A stretch of DNA of 64,000 nt, taken from positions 124,001-188,000 of the forward strand of contig NZ_JAFCLU010000013.1 in assembly GCF_018130385.1 (NCBI RefSeq). Direction: 5' to 3'. A program made the position numbers and the translations under genes. This DNA comes from Bradyrhizobium sp. AUGA SZCCT0283 (GTDB lineage: Bacteria > Pseudomonadota > Alphaproteobacteria > Rhizobiales > Xanthobacteraceae). Position 1 is the stretch's first letter. The number at the start of each line of letters is the position of its first letter. The notes beneath the pieces are model-generated. The model did not search any database. It was given only the letters and a program-made list of their open reading frames with translations, and was not told where the DNA came from. This document shows, piece by piece, positions 26,281-34,330 of the stretch.

Positions 26281-26816
26281 TGGGTAGGCCTCTCGTACTT
26301 CGCATCGATCACGACATAACCCTTCAGTGCAGCGATGCGCTTGATCACCTCGGAGACGCCTTGCAGCGCCAGGCAAACGAATCCCACGGGAACGACGAGC
26401 TTGATCGGCCAGCGCAGCAGGCCGCCGGCATTGCTCGAAGCCTCGCCGACGGCGTAGGCCTGCATGAAGAACGGCCACGACAGATAGCTGAGCAGCAGGC
26501 AGGACGGGATCAGGAAGCAAAGCGTTCCGATCATGTCGAGCCAGAGCTGGCCGCGCTCGGACAGCATCAGGTAGAGAATTTCAACGCGCACATGCTCGTT
26601 CTTCTTGAAGGTATAGGAGGCGCCGAACATCACGAAGATGGCGAACATGTACCACTGCAATTCGAGCCAGCTGTTGGAGCTGTAGCCGAAGGCGTAGCGG
26701 ATCATCGCGTTGGCGGCGCTCACCACGCAGGCTGCGAGCACGAGCCAGTTGCAGATGCCGCCTAGTTTCTCGTTGAGCCAATCGATTGAATTACTCAGTG
26801 CCAACAATGGGCGCAT
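26277..26816 (-). CDS. TRAP transporter small permease (DctQ/TakQ), copy 2
   Basis: 179-residue small subunit, paralogue of copy 1, with four helices and YSSNSWLELQWYMFAIFVMF followed by NEHVRVEIL. GAGGAG sits 6 bases before the ATG of MRPLLALSNS; an upstream GTG that overlaps this site is rejected. Its stop overlaps the dctM start, so the two are translationally coupled, unlike copy 1 where 28 bases separate them. Confidence 0.92.
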   Translation of the reverse strand: MRPLLALSNSIDWLNEKLGGICNWLVLAACVVSAANAMIRYAFGYSSNSWLELQWYMFAIFVMFGASYTFKKNEHVRVEILYLMLSERGQLWLDMIGTLCFLIPSCLLLSYLSWPFFMQAYAVGEASSNAGGLLRWPIKLVVPVGFVCLALQGVSEVIKRIAALKGYVVIDAKYERPTQ

Positions 26817-27170
26817 TACGCTCTCCTCGGACACGTCATCGACGCGCCGGATTATTCATTGATATTGCGTTGCCGCCCCGCACCAGGCGCCCAGAGCTGC
26901 CAACGCGGCAATCGCGCGGTTTCGTTCCGGCGCGAAAAACGCGCGGATCCACAGCTCATTCGCTGGAGCGATTGCAACGATAGTCCTCCCCCAATCTCGC
27001 GCTACCGCCGTCTTGACTGCACCTTGAAGATGCAGCGGCCTGTTGCGGCCGTGCTGGCGTGAAAGCAGCCGCACCATTTCAGCGCGGCGGGTCGGCGTCA
27101 ATTGGGGAATGGAAAATCGGCGCGCAGGGTCAATTTGTTGCGCGAAAGCCTTGACTTGGTACCGAAAATT
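26817..27170 (-). promoter_or_regulatory. Upstream region of dctQ copy 2 with duplicated leader element
   Basis: 354 bases without a gene. 26971-27113 aligns with the element before dctQ copy 1 (shared TTGCAACG, GTCTTGAC, GCACC, CAGCGG and CGTCAATTGG). Here about 155 bases separate the element from the dctQ start, whereas in copy 1 it abuts the start. Near 27020 CTGCA/TGCAG could form a small stem. The short open frame in the region (26856-27101) is not convincing as a gene. Confidence 0.55.
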
Positions 27171-28205
27171 TCAACCGCCGGTAACGCTCATGTGGCGGCT
27201 GACACTGGGGCGGTTATGCCGGCGGTCGATGATGAAGTCGTGGCCCTTCGGCTTCAGTCCGATGGCGCGATCGATGGTGGCCGACAGCAGGTCGTCGTCG
27301 GGGGAAGCCCGTAGCGGTTTGCGCAAATCGGAGGCATCCTCGTGGCCGAGGCAGGTATGCAGCGTGCCGGTGCAGGTGATCCGTACCCGGTTACAGGACT
27401 CGCAGAAATTATGCGTCATCGGCGTGATGAAGCCGAGCTTGCCGCCGGTCTCGGCCACGCGGACATAGCGGGCGGGGCCGCCGGTATCGTCGTCCAGGTC
27501 GGTCAGCGTGTAGTGCTTGGCGAGGCGGGCGCGCAGAAGCGACAGCGGCACGTACTGATCGATGCGGCCTTCGCCGATGTCGCCCATCGGCATGACTTCG
27601 ATCAGCGTCAGCGCCATGCCCTTGCCGTGCGCCCATTCCATCAGCGCGGGGATTTCCTCCTCGTTCATGTTCTTCAGGGCCACCGCGTTGATCTTGACCG
27701 CAAGGCCCGCGTCGCGCGCAGCCTCGATGCCGGCCAACACCTTGTCGAGATCGCCCCAGCGCGTGATGGCGCGGAACTTCTGTGCATCGAGCGTGTCGAG
27801 CGAGACGTTGACGCGGCGGACGCCGCAGTCGCGCAATTCGCCGGCGAAGCGCGCCAGTTGCGAAGCGTTGGTGGTCAGCGTCAGTTCATCGAGCGCGCCG
27901 CTTGAAAGATGCCGCGACAGCGAGCGCACCAGCGACATCACGTTGCGCCGGACCAGCGGCTCGCCGCCGGTGAGGCGGATCTTGCGCACGCCCTTGGCGA
28001 TGAAGGCCGAGCACAGCCGGTCGAGTTCTTCCAGCGTCAGGAGATCGGCTTTCGGCAGGAACGTCATGTCCTCGGACATGCAGTAGAAGCAGCGCAGGTC
28101 GCAGCGATCGGTCACCGACACGCGCAGATACCGGATGGTCCGGCCGAACGGATCGACCATCGGCTGGAACCGCTGATCGGATGAAGTCAACGAGGAACCG
28201 CTCAT
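27171..28205 (-). CDS. moaA: GTP 3',8-cyclase MoaA
   Basis: Radical-SAM enzyme of 344 residues that carries out the first step of molybdenum cofactor synthesis. The N-terminal cluster motif is in TDRCDLRCFYCM (CxxxCxxC), GGEPLVRR is the SAM-binding GGE loop, and the C-terminal second cluster is in NFCESCNRVRITCTGTLHTC. The protein ends in the essential Gly-Gly (SVTGG). No other moa gene is adjacent. The ATG beginning MSGSSLTSS gives the usual length. Confidence 0.96.
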   Translation of the reverse strand: MSGSSLTSSDQRFQPMVDPFGRTIRYLRVSVTDRCDLRCFYCMSEDMTFLPKADLLTLEELDRLCSAFIAKGVRKIRLTGGEPLVRRNVMSLVRSLSRHLSSGALDELTLTTNASQLARFAGELRDCGVRRVNVSLDTLDAQKFRAITRWGDLDKVLAGIEAARDAGLAVKINAVALKNMNEEEIPALMEWAHGKGMALTLIEVMPMGDIGEGRIDQYVPLSLLRARLAKHYTLTDLDDDTGGPARYVRVAETGGKLGFITPMTHNFCESCNRVRITCTGTLHTCLGHEDASDLRKPLRASPDDDLLSATIDRAIGLKPKGHDFIIDRRHNRPSVSRHMSVTGG

Positions 28206-28316
28206 AGCCTGCCTTGCTGGTTTCGGCGCGGGGCGCCCCGCGACGTCGCTAGCACAATCTAGGCACCTTCCAGGGCGCCTACAATCCGCAACCTGCCGGA
28301 GCAGGGTGCGCCGGGA

Positions 28317-28781
28317 TCAGCGCGAGGCGGGTTGCGCCGGGGCAGGGTTCGGAAAGGCCGATCCGGGCGCCGGCGCCGCTGCGGCAGCTTTGGGCTTCTT
28401 CGGCTTCGGCCGCATCGGCTTGCGCGCCTTCGGCGGCGGCGCGGTCGGCTTGAGTTCCGCGAACACCGGGCTGGGCTCGATGATGGTCGTCGCCGGCGAG
28501 GCAAAATCGCCGGGATTGCGGATCACCTGCACCGGAACCGTGACCGGCTGGAACTTGGGGCTCGCGAAAGTGACGGAGAAGCCGGCATCGGGTGCGGGCA
28601 CGTCGATCGAGCAGGGGGTTTTGCAGGCCGGTCCGAGCGAGGTCGTGGCGTCCGCGCCCGGCGGCACCGATTCCAGCGCAACCTTCACCAGCGGCGGAGC
28701 CGGCTTGAAGGAATCGAGAGAAAACGACGAGCAGCCGGCGAGGCTCGCTCCGGTGACGGCAATCGCGATGACACGACGCAT
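28317..28781 (-). CDS. PEGA-like lipoprotein, function unknown
   Basis: 154-residue predicted lipoprotein: signal MRRVIAIAVTGASLAGC with lipobox LAGC and Ser-Ser after the lipidated Cys. Residues 35-95 read like a PEGA-type beta domain (ALESVPPGADATTS, CKTPCSIDVPAPD, SVTFASPKFQPVTV). The last 60 residues are Pro/Lys/Ala-rich and probably disordered, perhaps spanning towards peptidoglycan. I cannot name a function. A CtrA-type box lies 87 bases upstream. Confidence 0.8.
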   Translation of the reverse strand: MRRVIAIAVTGASLAGCSSFSLDSFKPAPPLVKVALESVPPGADATTSLGPACKTPCSIDVPAPDAGFSVTFASPKFQPVTVPVQVIRNPGDFASPATTIIEPSPVFAELKPTAPPPKARKPMRPKPKKPKAAAAAPAPGSAFPNPAPAQPASR

Positions 28782-28867
28782 GATCGATCACTCTGACTTG
28801 CGGCAATCCGCCACAATCCAACCATAAGAGTGCAAGAACAAAGCTGCAACCAAGCCGAGAAGAATCG

Positions 28868-28882
28868 TTAAAGAATGGTTAA
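28868..28882 (-). promoter_or_regulatory. CtrA-type box upstream of the lipoprotein gene
   Basis: Exact TTAA-N7-TTAA; on the minus strand it reads TTAACCATTCTTTAAC, matching the full TTAACCAT half of the CtrA consensus. It lies 87 bases before the lipoprotein ATG, a normal promoter distance, and 44 bases beyond the end of the gph gene. Confidence 0.6.
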
Positions 28883-28925
28883 TGCCGAACCACAGCGTTC
28901 CTAATACAGACAATAAATCAGATGG

Positions 28926-29612
28926 TTAGGTCCGATACGCGATCTTGCTGAGGCTTCCCACCGCCGCTGGCAAGTCGCGCATATGGCCGATCAGCCGGTC
29001 GGGCTTCAGTTCGGCGATCGGCACATCGGTGTAACCGAATTCGACGCCGATCACGGGAATGCCGGCCCGCCGCGCCACGCCGACGTCGGGGCCGGCGTCG
29101 CCCACCATGATGGCCACAGCCATATCGCCGCCCGCCCGCGCTACCGTCTGCTGCAAGATGACTGGATCGGGTTTTGAGACGCCGAACGTATCGGCGCCGC
29201 AAATGGCGGCAAATCGCCCGCTCAGGCCCAATTGGTCGAGCAGTCGCTTCGACAGCCATTCCAGCTTGTTGGTGCACACCGCAAAGCGGCAACCCTGCGC
29301 CGCAAGCTCGTCGAGCGCGGCTTCCAGCCCCTCGAACGGCCGCGAGGCGTCGGCGATGTGGGCGGCGTAATAGTCGATGAAATCCTTCAGGAGGCGGTTG
29401 GTGTCCTCGACGCTCATCGCACGGCCTTCGACCTCGAGGCCACGTTCGATCAGCTTGCGGGCGCCGGCGCCGATCATGTTGCGCGCCGATTTCAGAGGCA
29501 CCGGCGGCAGGCCTTCACGGTCGAGTACGAAATTGAGCGCGGCGATGAGGTCGGGCGCGGTGTCGACCAGGGTGCCGTCGAGGTCGAAGACAACAGTGCG
29601 GGGAAGGGTCAT
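28926..29612 (-). CDS. gph: Phosphoglycolate phosphatase (HAD family)
   Basis: 228-residue HAD hydrolase that dephosphorylates 2-phosphoglycolate, a product of DNA repair or Rubisco oxygenation. Motif I is VFDLDGTLVDTAPDL near residue 9, motif II is VCTNKLEWL, and motif IV is MVGDAGPDVGVARRAG. Normal Gph has GDS in the last motif; here it is GDA, a mild deviation. Divergent from rpiA, which also deals with sugar phosphates. Other HAD sugar phosphatases are possible. Confidence 0.88.
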   Translation of the reverse strand: MTLPRTVVFDLDGTLVDTAPDLIAALNFVLDREGLPPVPLKSARNMIGAGARKLIERGLEVEGRAMSVEDTNRLLKDFIDYYAAHIADASRPFEGLEAALDELAAQGCRFAVCTNKLEWLSKRLLDQLGLSGRFAAICGADTFGVSKPDPVILQQTVARAGGDMAVAIMVGDAGPDVGVARRAGIPVIGVEFGYTDVPIAELKPDRLIGHMRDLPAAVGSLSKIAYRT

Positions 29613-29863
29613 GGGAATTCGCTAGCGGCAGGCAAAGCATCATGCAAGTAGGGAAGTTCAAATCGCCGGGATGAACGCCATGTGTTCACCTGTCCCGGCA
29701 TGCGGGCCGAGGTCGAGCCGTGATTTGCCGCCATTCTGGCCGCGATGGACAAAGTCCCACCCCCTTGATCCGGCGCGCGGCGGGCCTCATGACGCTGTTC
29801 CTGCCGGCAAAACGACGCTAGACATGCGCCCGCGGATCGGCGGATTTCAGAGGCATTCGGCAC

Positions 29864-30562
29864 GTGGATATGGACCAATTAAAGCGGCAGGCGGCGGCGC
29901 AGGCGCTGGCGCACGTGCAGGATGGCATGAGGCTCGGGCTCGGCACCGGCTCGACCGCCAAGCATTTTGTCGAACTGCTCGGCGAGAAGGTTGCGGGCGG
30001 AATGAAAGTGGTGGGCGTGCCCACCTCGGAAGCGACCCGCGCCCAGGCCGAAGCGTGCAAAATTCCGCTGACCACGCTCGATGCGATCGACCGGCTCGAT
30101 CTCACCGTGGACGGCGCCGACGAGGTCGATCCCGCGCTGAACCTGATCAAGGGCGGCGGCGGCGCGCTGTTGCGGGAGAAGATCGTGGCGGCGGCGTCCG
30201 ATCGCATGATCGTGATTGCCGACGAAACCAAATGGGTCGATGTTCTCGGCCGTTTCCCCCTACCTGTAGAGGTGATTCCGTTCGGGCTGGCCGCAACCCA
30301 GCGGGCCATGGCGACGGCATTTGCCCAAAGCGGCGTTTCCGGGCAAATGGGGCTCCGCAAGGGCAAGGACGGCCACGTTTTTGTCACCGATGGCGGCCAC
30401 TGGATTGTCGATGCCCATCTGGAACGCATCACGGATGCGCCGCGTCTGGCGGGCCTGTTGAGCCTGATCCCGGGTGTCGTCGAACACGGGTTGTTCATTG
30501 GCCTGGCCAGCACCGCCGTCCTGGCAGGTGCGCAGGGAATTCGCGTAGTTGAGCGGCGGTAA
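29864..30562 (+). CDS. rpiA: Ribose-5-phosphate isomerase A
   Basis: Interconverts ribose 5-phosphate and ribulose 5-phosphate in the pentose phosphate pathway. The 232-residue protein has GLGTGSTAKHFVELL (phosphate loop), VDGADEVDPALNLIKGGGGA with the catalytic Asp/Glu, and the LREKIVA lysine. The start is a GTG giving MDMDQLKRQ; an ATG two codons later is equally possible. A DUF2059 gene follows 24 bases later, so they are probably co-transcribed. Confidence 0.95.
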   Translation: MDMDQLKRQAAAQALAHVQDGMRLGLGTGSTAKHFVELLGEKVAGGMKVVGVPTSEATRAQAEACKIPLTTLDAIDRLDLTVDGADEVDPALNLIKGGGGALLREKIVAAASDRMIVIADETKWVDVLGRFPLPVEVIPFGLAATQRAMATAFAQSGVSGQMGLRKGKDGHVFVTDGGHWIVDAHLERITDAPRLAGLLSLIPGVVEHGLFIGLASTAVLAGAQGIRVVERR

Positions 30563-30586
30563 CGCCGGTAATCGAGGAGAATTGGA

Positions 30587-31126
30587 ATGAAGAGCCTTTC
30601 ACGGATTTTGTCGGCGGCCGGCCTCGCAGTCGGACTGGCCCTGACCGCCGTTCCGGCCGACGCGCAGCAGAAAAATGCGCCCGCCGCGACCACGCCACTC
30701 AAGCCCGGCTCGCCGGCGGCGCTCGCCGCCGCCAAGGAAATCCTGGCGATGAAGAACGCCAGCGCGATGTATGCCAACGCCGTTCCCAATCTCGTCGAGC
30801 AGACCAAGAACGTGCTGTTGCAGAACAATCTGAACTATCAGAAGGATCTCAACGAGGTTGCCGTGATCGTGGCCAAGAATCTCGCCGGCCGCGAGAAGGA
30901 AATCGGCGACGGCATGGCGCAGGTCTACGCCAACGAGTTCACCGAGCAGGAGTTGAAGGATCTCGTCACCTTCTACAAGTCGCCGCTTGGCCAGAAGCTG
31001 CTGTCGAGCGAACCACGCGCCATCCAGTTCAGCATGTCCTACATGAACCAGTGGGCGCAGGTCTTTGCCGAAACCATCAATGGCCAGTTCCGCGCCGAGA
31101 TGAAGAAGCGCGGCAAGGATATCTGA
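30587..31126 (+). CDS. DUF2059 exported protein
   Basis: 179-residue protein with a signal peptide (SAAGLAVGLALTAVPADAQQ, cleavage after ADA) and a helical DUF2059 domain from about residue 75: ELKDLVTFYKSPLGQKLLS is the characteristic segment. Proteins of this family are periplasmic and of unknown function. AGGAGA precedes the ATG. It sits between rpiA and gor, both on the plus strand, with short spacers. Confidence 0.88.
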   Translation: MKSLSRILSAAGLAVGLALTAVPADAQQKNAPAATTPLKPGSPAALAAAKEILAMKNASAMYANAVPNLVEQTKNVLLQNNLNYQKDLNEVAVIVAKNLAGREKEIGDGMAQVYANEFTEQELKDLVTFYKSPLGQKLLSSEPRAIQFSMSYMNQWAQVFAETINGQFRAEMKKRGKDI

Positions 31127-31159
31127 TCCAAACCAGAAGCGGCTTCGGGCGGGGTTGAT

Positions 31160-32545
31160 ATGGCTGAGTTCGACGTCGATCTGTTCGTCATCGGCGGTGG
31201 TTCGGGCGGCGTTCGCGCCGCCCGCATCGCAGCCCTCCACGGCGCCAAGGTCATGGTCGCCGAAGAATACCGGATGGGCGGCACCTGCGTGATCCGCGGC
31301 TGCGTGCCGAAAAAGCTGTTCGTGATCGGCTCGCACGTCCGCCACGAGATCGAGGACGCTGCCGGTTTCGGCTGGACCATCTCAGACGTCTCCTTTGACT
31401 GGCCGACGCTCGTCGCCAACAAGGACAAGGAGATCGCCCGCCTCGAAGGCATCTACGCCGCCAATGTCGAGAAATCAGGCGCGCGCATCGCAAAGACCCG
31501 TGCGGTGCTGGAAGACGCCCACACGCTGCGGCTGATGACCGGCGAAAAGGTCACCGCAAAATACATCCTGATCGCGACCGGCGGCGCGCCCAACCATGGG
31601 CGGGAAATCCCCGGCATCGAGCACGTCATCTCCTCCAACGAGGCGTTTCATCTCACCGAGCTGCCGAAGCGCATCGTGATCCAGGGCGGCGGCTATATCG
31701 CGCTGGAATTTGCCGGCATCTTTGCCGGCTTCGGCTCGGACGTGACCGTGATCTATCGCGGCGACAACATCCTGCGCGGTTTCGACGAGGACGTCCGCAA
31801 GCACGTGCGCGCCGAGATGGAGAAGCAGGGCATCACCATCATCACCGGCTGCACCATTGATAAAGTGGACAAGCACGGCCACGAATTCACGACTCACCTT
31901 TCGAGCGGTTCGAGCATCGCCTCCGACAAGGTGATGTTCGCGATCGGGCGGCACCCGAACGTCGCCAATCTCGGGCTTGAGAAAGCTGGCGTCACCATCA
32001 ATCCGGCCAATGGCGGCATCGCCGTCGACGGCTGGTCGAAGACCTCGGTCGACAACATCTATGCGATCGGCGATGTCACCCATCGCACCAATCTGACGCC
32101 GGTCGCGATCCGCGAGGGCCATGCCTTCGCCGACACCGTGTTCGGCAAGCGCCCCGTTGAGGTCGATCACGCCACCATCCCGACGGCGGTGTTCTCGCAG
32201 CCCGAAGTCGGCACCGTGGGCCTGACCGAAGCGCAGGCGCGCGCGCAATTCAACCACGTCGACATCTACAAGGCCGATTTCCGCCCGATCAAGGCGACGA
32301 TGTCCGGCCGCGACACCCGCGTGCTGATGAAGCTCGTGGTCGACGGCACCACCGACCGCGTGCTCGGCTGTCACATCGTCGGCGATGCCGCCGCCGAAAT
32401 CGTCCAGGCGGTTGCCATCGCCGTGAAGATGAAGGCGACCAAAGCCGATTTCGACGCGACGATTGCGCTGCATCCGACGGCCGCGGAAGAGCTGGTGACG
32501 ATGCGGACGCCGACGGCAAGGTATGTGCGGCAGGCGGCGGAGTAG
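31160..32545 (+). CDS. gor: Glutathione-disulfide reductase
   Basis: FAD enzyme of 461 residues that reduces oxidised glutathione with NADPH. The FAD motif GGGSGGVRAARIAA is at the start, the redox-active disulfide is in GGTCVIRGCVPKKL, the NADPH domain has GGGYIALEFAGIF, and the C-terminal dimer interface ends with LHPTAAEELVTM (catalytic His-Pro-x-x-x-Glu). Length and motif order are those of plant/proteobacterial Gor. It is likely the last gene of the rpiA operon; the toxin-antitoxin pair follows on the same strand. Confidence 0.95.
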   Translation: MAEFDVDLFVIGGGSGGVRAARIAALHGAKVMVAEEYRMGGTCVIRGCVPKKLFVIGSHVRHEIEDAAGFGWTISDVSFDWPTLVANKDKEIARLEGIYAANVEKSGARIAKTRAVLEDAHTLRLMTGEKVTAKYILIATGGAPNHGREIPGIEHVISSNEAFHLTELPKRIVIQGGGYIALEFAGIFAGFGSDVTVIYRGDNILRGFDEDVRKHVRAEMEKQGITIITGCTIDKVDKHGHEFTTHLSSGSSIASDKVMFAIGRHPNVANLGLEKAGVTINPANGGIAVDGWSKTSVDNIYAIGDVTHRTNLTPVAIREGHAFADTVFGKRPVEVDHATIPTAVFSQPEVGTVGLTEAQARAQFNHVDIYKADFRPIKATMSGRDTRVLMKLVVDGTTDRVLGCHIVGDAAAEIVQAVAIAVKMKATKADFDATIALHPTAAEELVTMRTPTARYVRQAAE

Positions 32546-32626
32546 GAGCGAGCGCAAAGCCTGGCCTTGGGTGCAAGTGTCTGCTTGGACGAAGGGAAAC
32601 AAGCGATTCTACAGGCTTGAACAGGA

Positions 32627-32668
32627 ATGATATCCGGCTTATGATATCCGGCGTTCAGATGATATCAT
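32627..32668 (+). promoter_or_regulatory. Operator-like repeats upstream of the toxin-antitoxin pair
   Basis: ATGATATCCGG occurs at 32627-32637 and 32641-32651, and a perfect palindrome ATGATATCAT follows at 32659-32668. All share the core TGATATC. The array ends 11 bases before the antitoxin ATG, fitting an autoregulatory site for an AbrB-type antitoxin. Confidence 0.65.
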
Positions 32669-32678
32669 GGAGGCGGCG

Positions 32679-32909
32679 ATGCTGGTATCCAAGTGGGGCA
32701 ATAGCCTCGCGGTCCGCTTGCCCAAGAAACTGGTCGAGGCGTTGAAGCTCAGTCCCGGCGACGAACTCGACGTTGTCGCGGCCTCGAAGGGTAAGGTCGT
32801 GGTCGAGAAGATAGACAAGCGCGCGGAATTTCTGAGGCAGGCAGAAGCGTTCCGTTTTCAATTGCCCGAAGGCTATAAGTTCGACCGCGACGAGGCGAAC
32901 GAGCGGTGA
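32679..32909 (+). CDS. AbrB/MazE-type antitoxin (VapB-like)
   Basis: 76-residue DNA-binding antitoxin. MLVSKWGNSLAVRLPKKLVEALKL is the swapped-hairpin AbrB core (given here as the N-terminal 24 residues split by the motif KWGNS-LAVRLPKKLV), followed by GDELDVVAASKGKVVVEK. The C-terminal 25 residues should wrap the toxin. GGAGG places the start at this ATG and not at one four codons earlier. It overlaps the toxin gene by 4 bases, the normal type II arrangement. Confidence 0.88.
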   Translation: MLVSKWGNSLAVRLPKKLVEALKLSPGDELDVVAASKGKVVVEKIDKRAEFLRQAEAFRFQLPEGYKFDRDEANER

Positions 32910-33307
32910 GCGCGTTCTTCGATAGCAATATCTTGATCTACGCCTTCTCTACTGACGCCCGCCGCGAGCGCGCGCTGACCGCAATTGCGGGCGGTGGTGT
33001 TATCAGCGTGCAGGTGCTGAACGAGTTCACCAACGTATTGCGCAAAAAGCAAAAGCAGGAATGGCCCGTCATCGAAGCGGCGGTGCATTCTCTGCGTTTC
33101 CGGTTTCCCGACATCGTTCCGCTCACCGCTGACACACATGCTGCCGCAATCGGGTTTGCGCGCGAACACGGTCTAGCCTTCTACGATGCACTTATTGTCG
33201 CCGCAGCCGCCGAGGCCGGCTGTGACATTCTCTACAGCGAAGACATGCAGCACGGCCGCGCGATTGCCGATCTGGCGATCCGCAACCCGTTTGTCGAAGG
33301 TGCGTAG
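32906..33307 (+). CDS. PIN-domain toxin (VapC-like ribonuclease)
   Basis: 133-residue PIN nuclease. The acidic residues expected at the metal site are visible: FFDSNILIYAF near the start, VLNEFTNVL in the middle, and LAFYDALIVAAAAEAGCDILYS near the end, which carries two of the four. VapC toxins cut tRNA or rRNA and are neutralised by the cognate antitoxin. It starts with GTG overlapping the antitoxin stop. It appears intact and complete. Confidence 0.9.
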   Translation: MSAFFDSNILIYAFSTDARRERALTAIAGGGVISVQVLNEFTNVLRKKQKQEWPVIEAAVHSLRFRFPDIVPLTADTHAAAIGFAREHGLAFYDALIVAAAAEAGCDILYSEDMQHGRAIADLAIRNPFVEGA

Positions 33308-33402
33308 CCCGGAGAGGTGAAGCGGGATCCAGGTTGTCCTCCCCGGCATTCCCGCTGTCGTGCACATCATCGCGCTCATGCACGCTGCTTGCTGCGGGCT
33401 AC
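33304..33402. repeat. Dispersed palindromic element at the vapC 3' end
   Basis: Ends are GTAGCCC (33304-33310) and GGGCTAC (33396-33402), 99 bp overall; the left end includes the toxin stop codon. Inside are GAAGCGGGATCC and CGCGCTCATGC segments resembling dispersed repeats that I recall from Bradyrhizobium genomes. Only one copy is in this window, so the family assignment is from memory. Confidence 0.5.
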
Positions 33403-33464
33403 CGACGGCCGCCGCATTCTGCTAGTCAGGCAATTCAGCATTCCAGGATAAAGGTACCTAAGCA

Positions 33465-34316
33465 ATGATCGAATCAATCGGTATTGTAGGCGCGGGCACC
33501 ATGGGCAACGGCATCGCCCAGGTGTGTGCCGCCGCCGGTCTTCCCGTTGTGATGACGGACATCTCGGATGCCGCGCTCGCCCGCGGCATGTCGGTCGTTT
33601 CCAGCAGCCTCGAGCGGCTGGTCAACAAGCAGAAGATGACCGATGCCGACCGGCAGGCCGCGCTGGCGCGGATCATGACGAGCACGGACACGGCGAAGTT
33701 TTCCACCTGCGATCTCGTTATCGAGGCCGCGACCGAAAACGAAGAGCTGAAGGTGAAGATCCTCAAGGATCTCTGCGCAAAACTGCAGCCGCGGGCGCTG
33801 CTCGCCACCAACACCTCCTCGATCTCGATCACCAAGCTCGCCGCTGCGACCGACCGTCCGGACCGCTTCATCGGTCTGCACTTCTTCAATCCGGTGCCGC
33901 TGATGGCGCTGTTGGAATTGATCCGCGGCCTGCAGACCTCGGACGACACCCACGCCAAGGCCGAAGCCTTTGCAAAACGGATCGGCAAGGTATCGATCAC
34001 CGCAAAGAACAGCCCGGGCTTTGCGGTCAATCGCATCCTCTGCCCGATGATCAACGAGGCGATCTTTGCGCTTCAGGAAGGCATCGCCACTGCGGAAGAC
34101 CTCGATGCCGGCATGAAGCTGGGCTGCAACCACCCGATCGGCCCGCTGGCGCTGGCCGACATGATCGGTCTGGACACCATGCTGTCGGTGATGGAAGTCT
34201 TCTACCAGGGCTTCAACGACCCGAAGTATCGCCCCGCGCCGCTGCTGAAGGAAATGGTCGCCGCCGGCCATCTCGGCCGCAAGACCGGGCAGGGGTTTTA
34301 CAGCTACGGCAAGTGA
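33465..34316 (+). CDS. 3-hydroxybutyryl-CoA dehydrogenase
   Basis: 283-residue (S)-3-hydroxyacyl-CoA dehydrogenase that oxidises 3-hydroxybutyryl-CoA to acetoacetyl-CoA. Rossmann motif GIVGAGTMGNGIAQVCA, then ASNTSSISIT-type segment (here TNTSSISITKLA), GLHFFNPVPLMALLE with the catalytic His, and NSPGFAVNRILCPMINEA. Length fits single-domain HbdA/PaaH enzymes. Probable role in butyrate or polyhydroxybutyrate metabolism; no partner genes are adjacent. Confidence 0.93.
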   Translation: MIESIGIVGAGTMGNGIAQVCAAAGLPVVMTDISDAALARGMSVVSSSLERLVNKQKMTDADRQAALARIMTSTDTAKFSTCDLVIEAATENEELKVKILKDLCAKLQPRALLATNTSSISITKLAAATDRPDRFIGLHFFNPVPLMALLELIRGLQTSDDTHAKAEAFAKRIGKVSITAKNSPGFAVNRILCPMINEAIFALQEGIATAEDLDAGMKLGCNHPIGPLALADMIGLDTMLSVMEVFYQGFNDPKYRPAPLLKEMVAAGHLGRKTGQGFYSYGK

Positions 34317-34330
34317 GCGTCACGGGAGAG

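Noticed and set aside
24928..26319. 463-residue plus-strand frame over dctM copy 2
   Set aside because: Very long but composed of His/Asp/Glu/Arg repeats typical of antisense frames; the minus strand encodes an intact TRAP permease.
26856..27101. Minus-strand 81-residue frame upstream of dctQ copy 2
   Set aside because: It coincides with the conserved leader element; the shared peptide QGAVKTA with the region before dctQ copy 1 follows from DNA similarity and not from a protein constraint.
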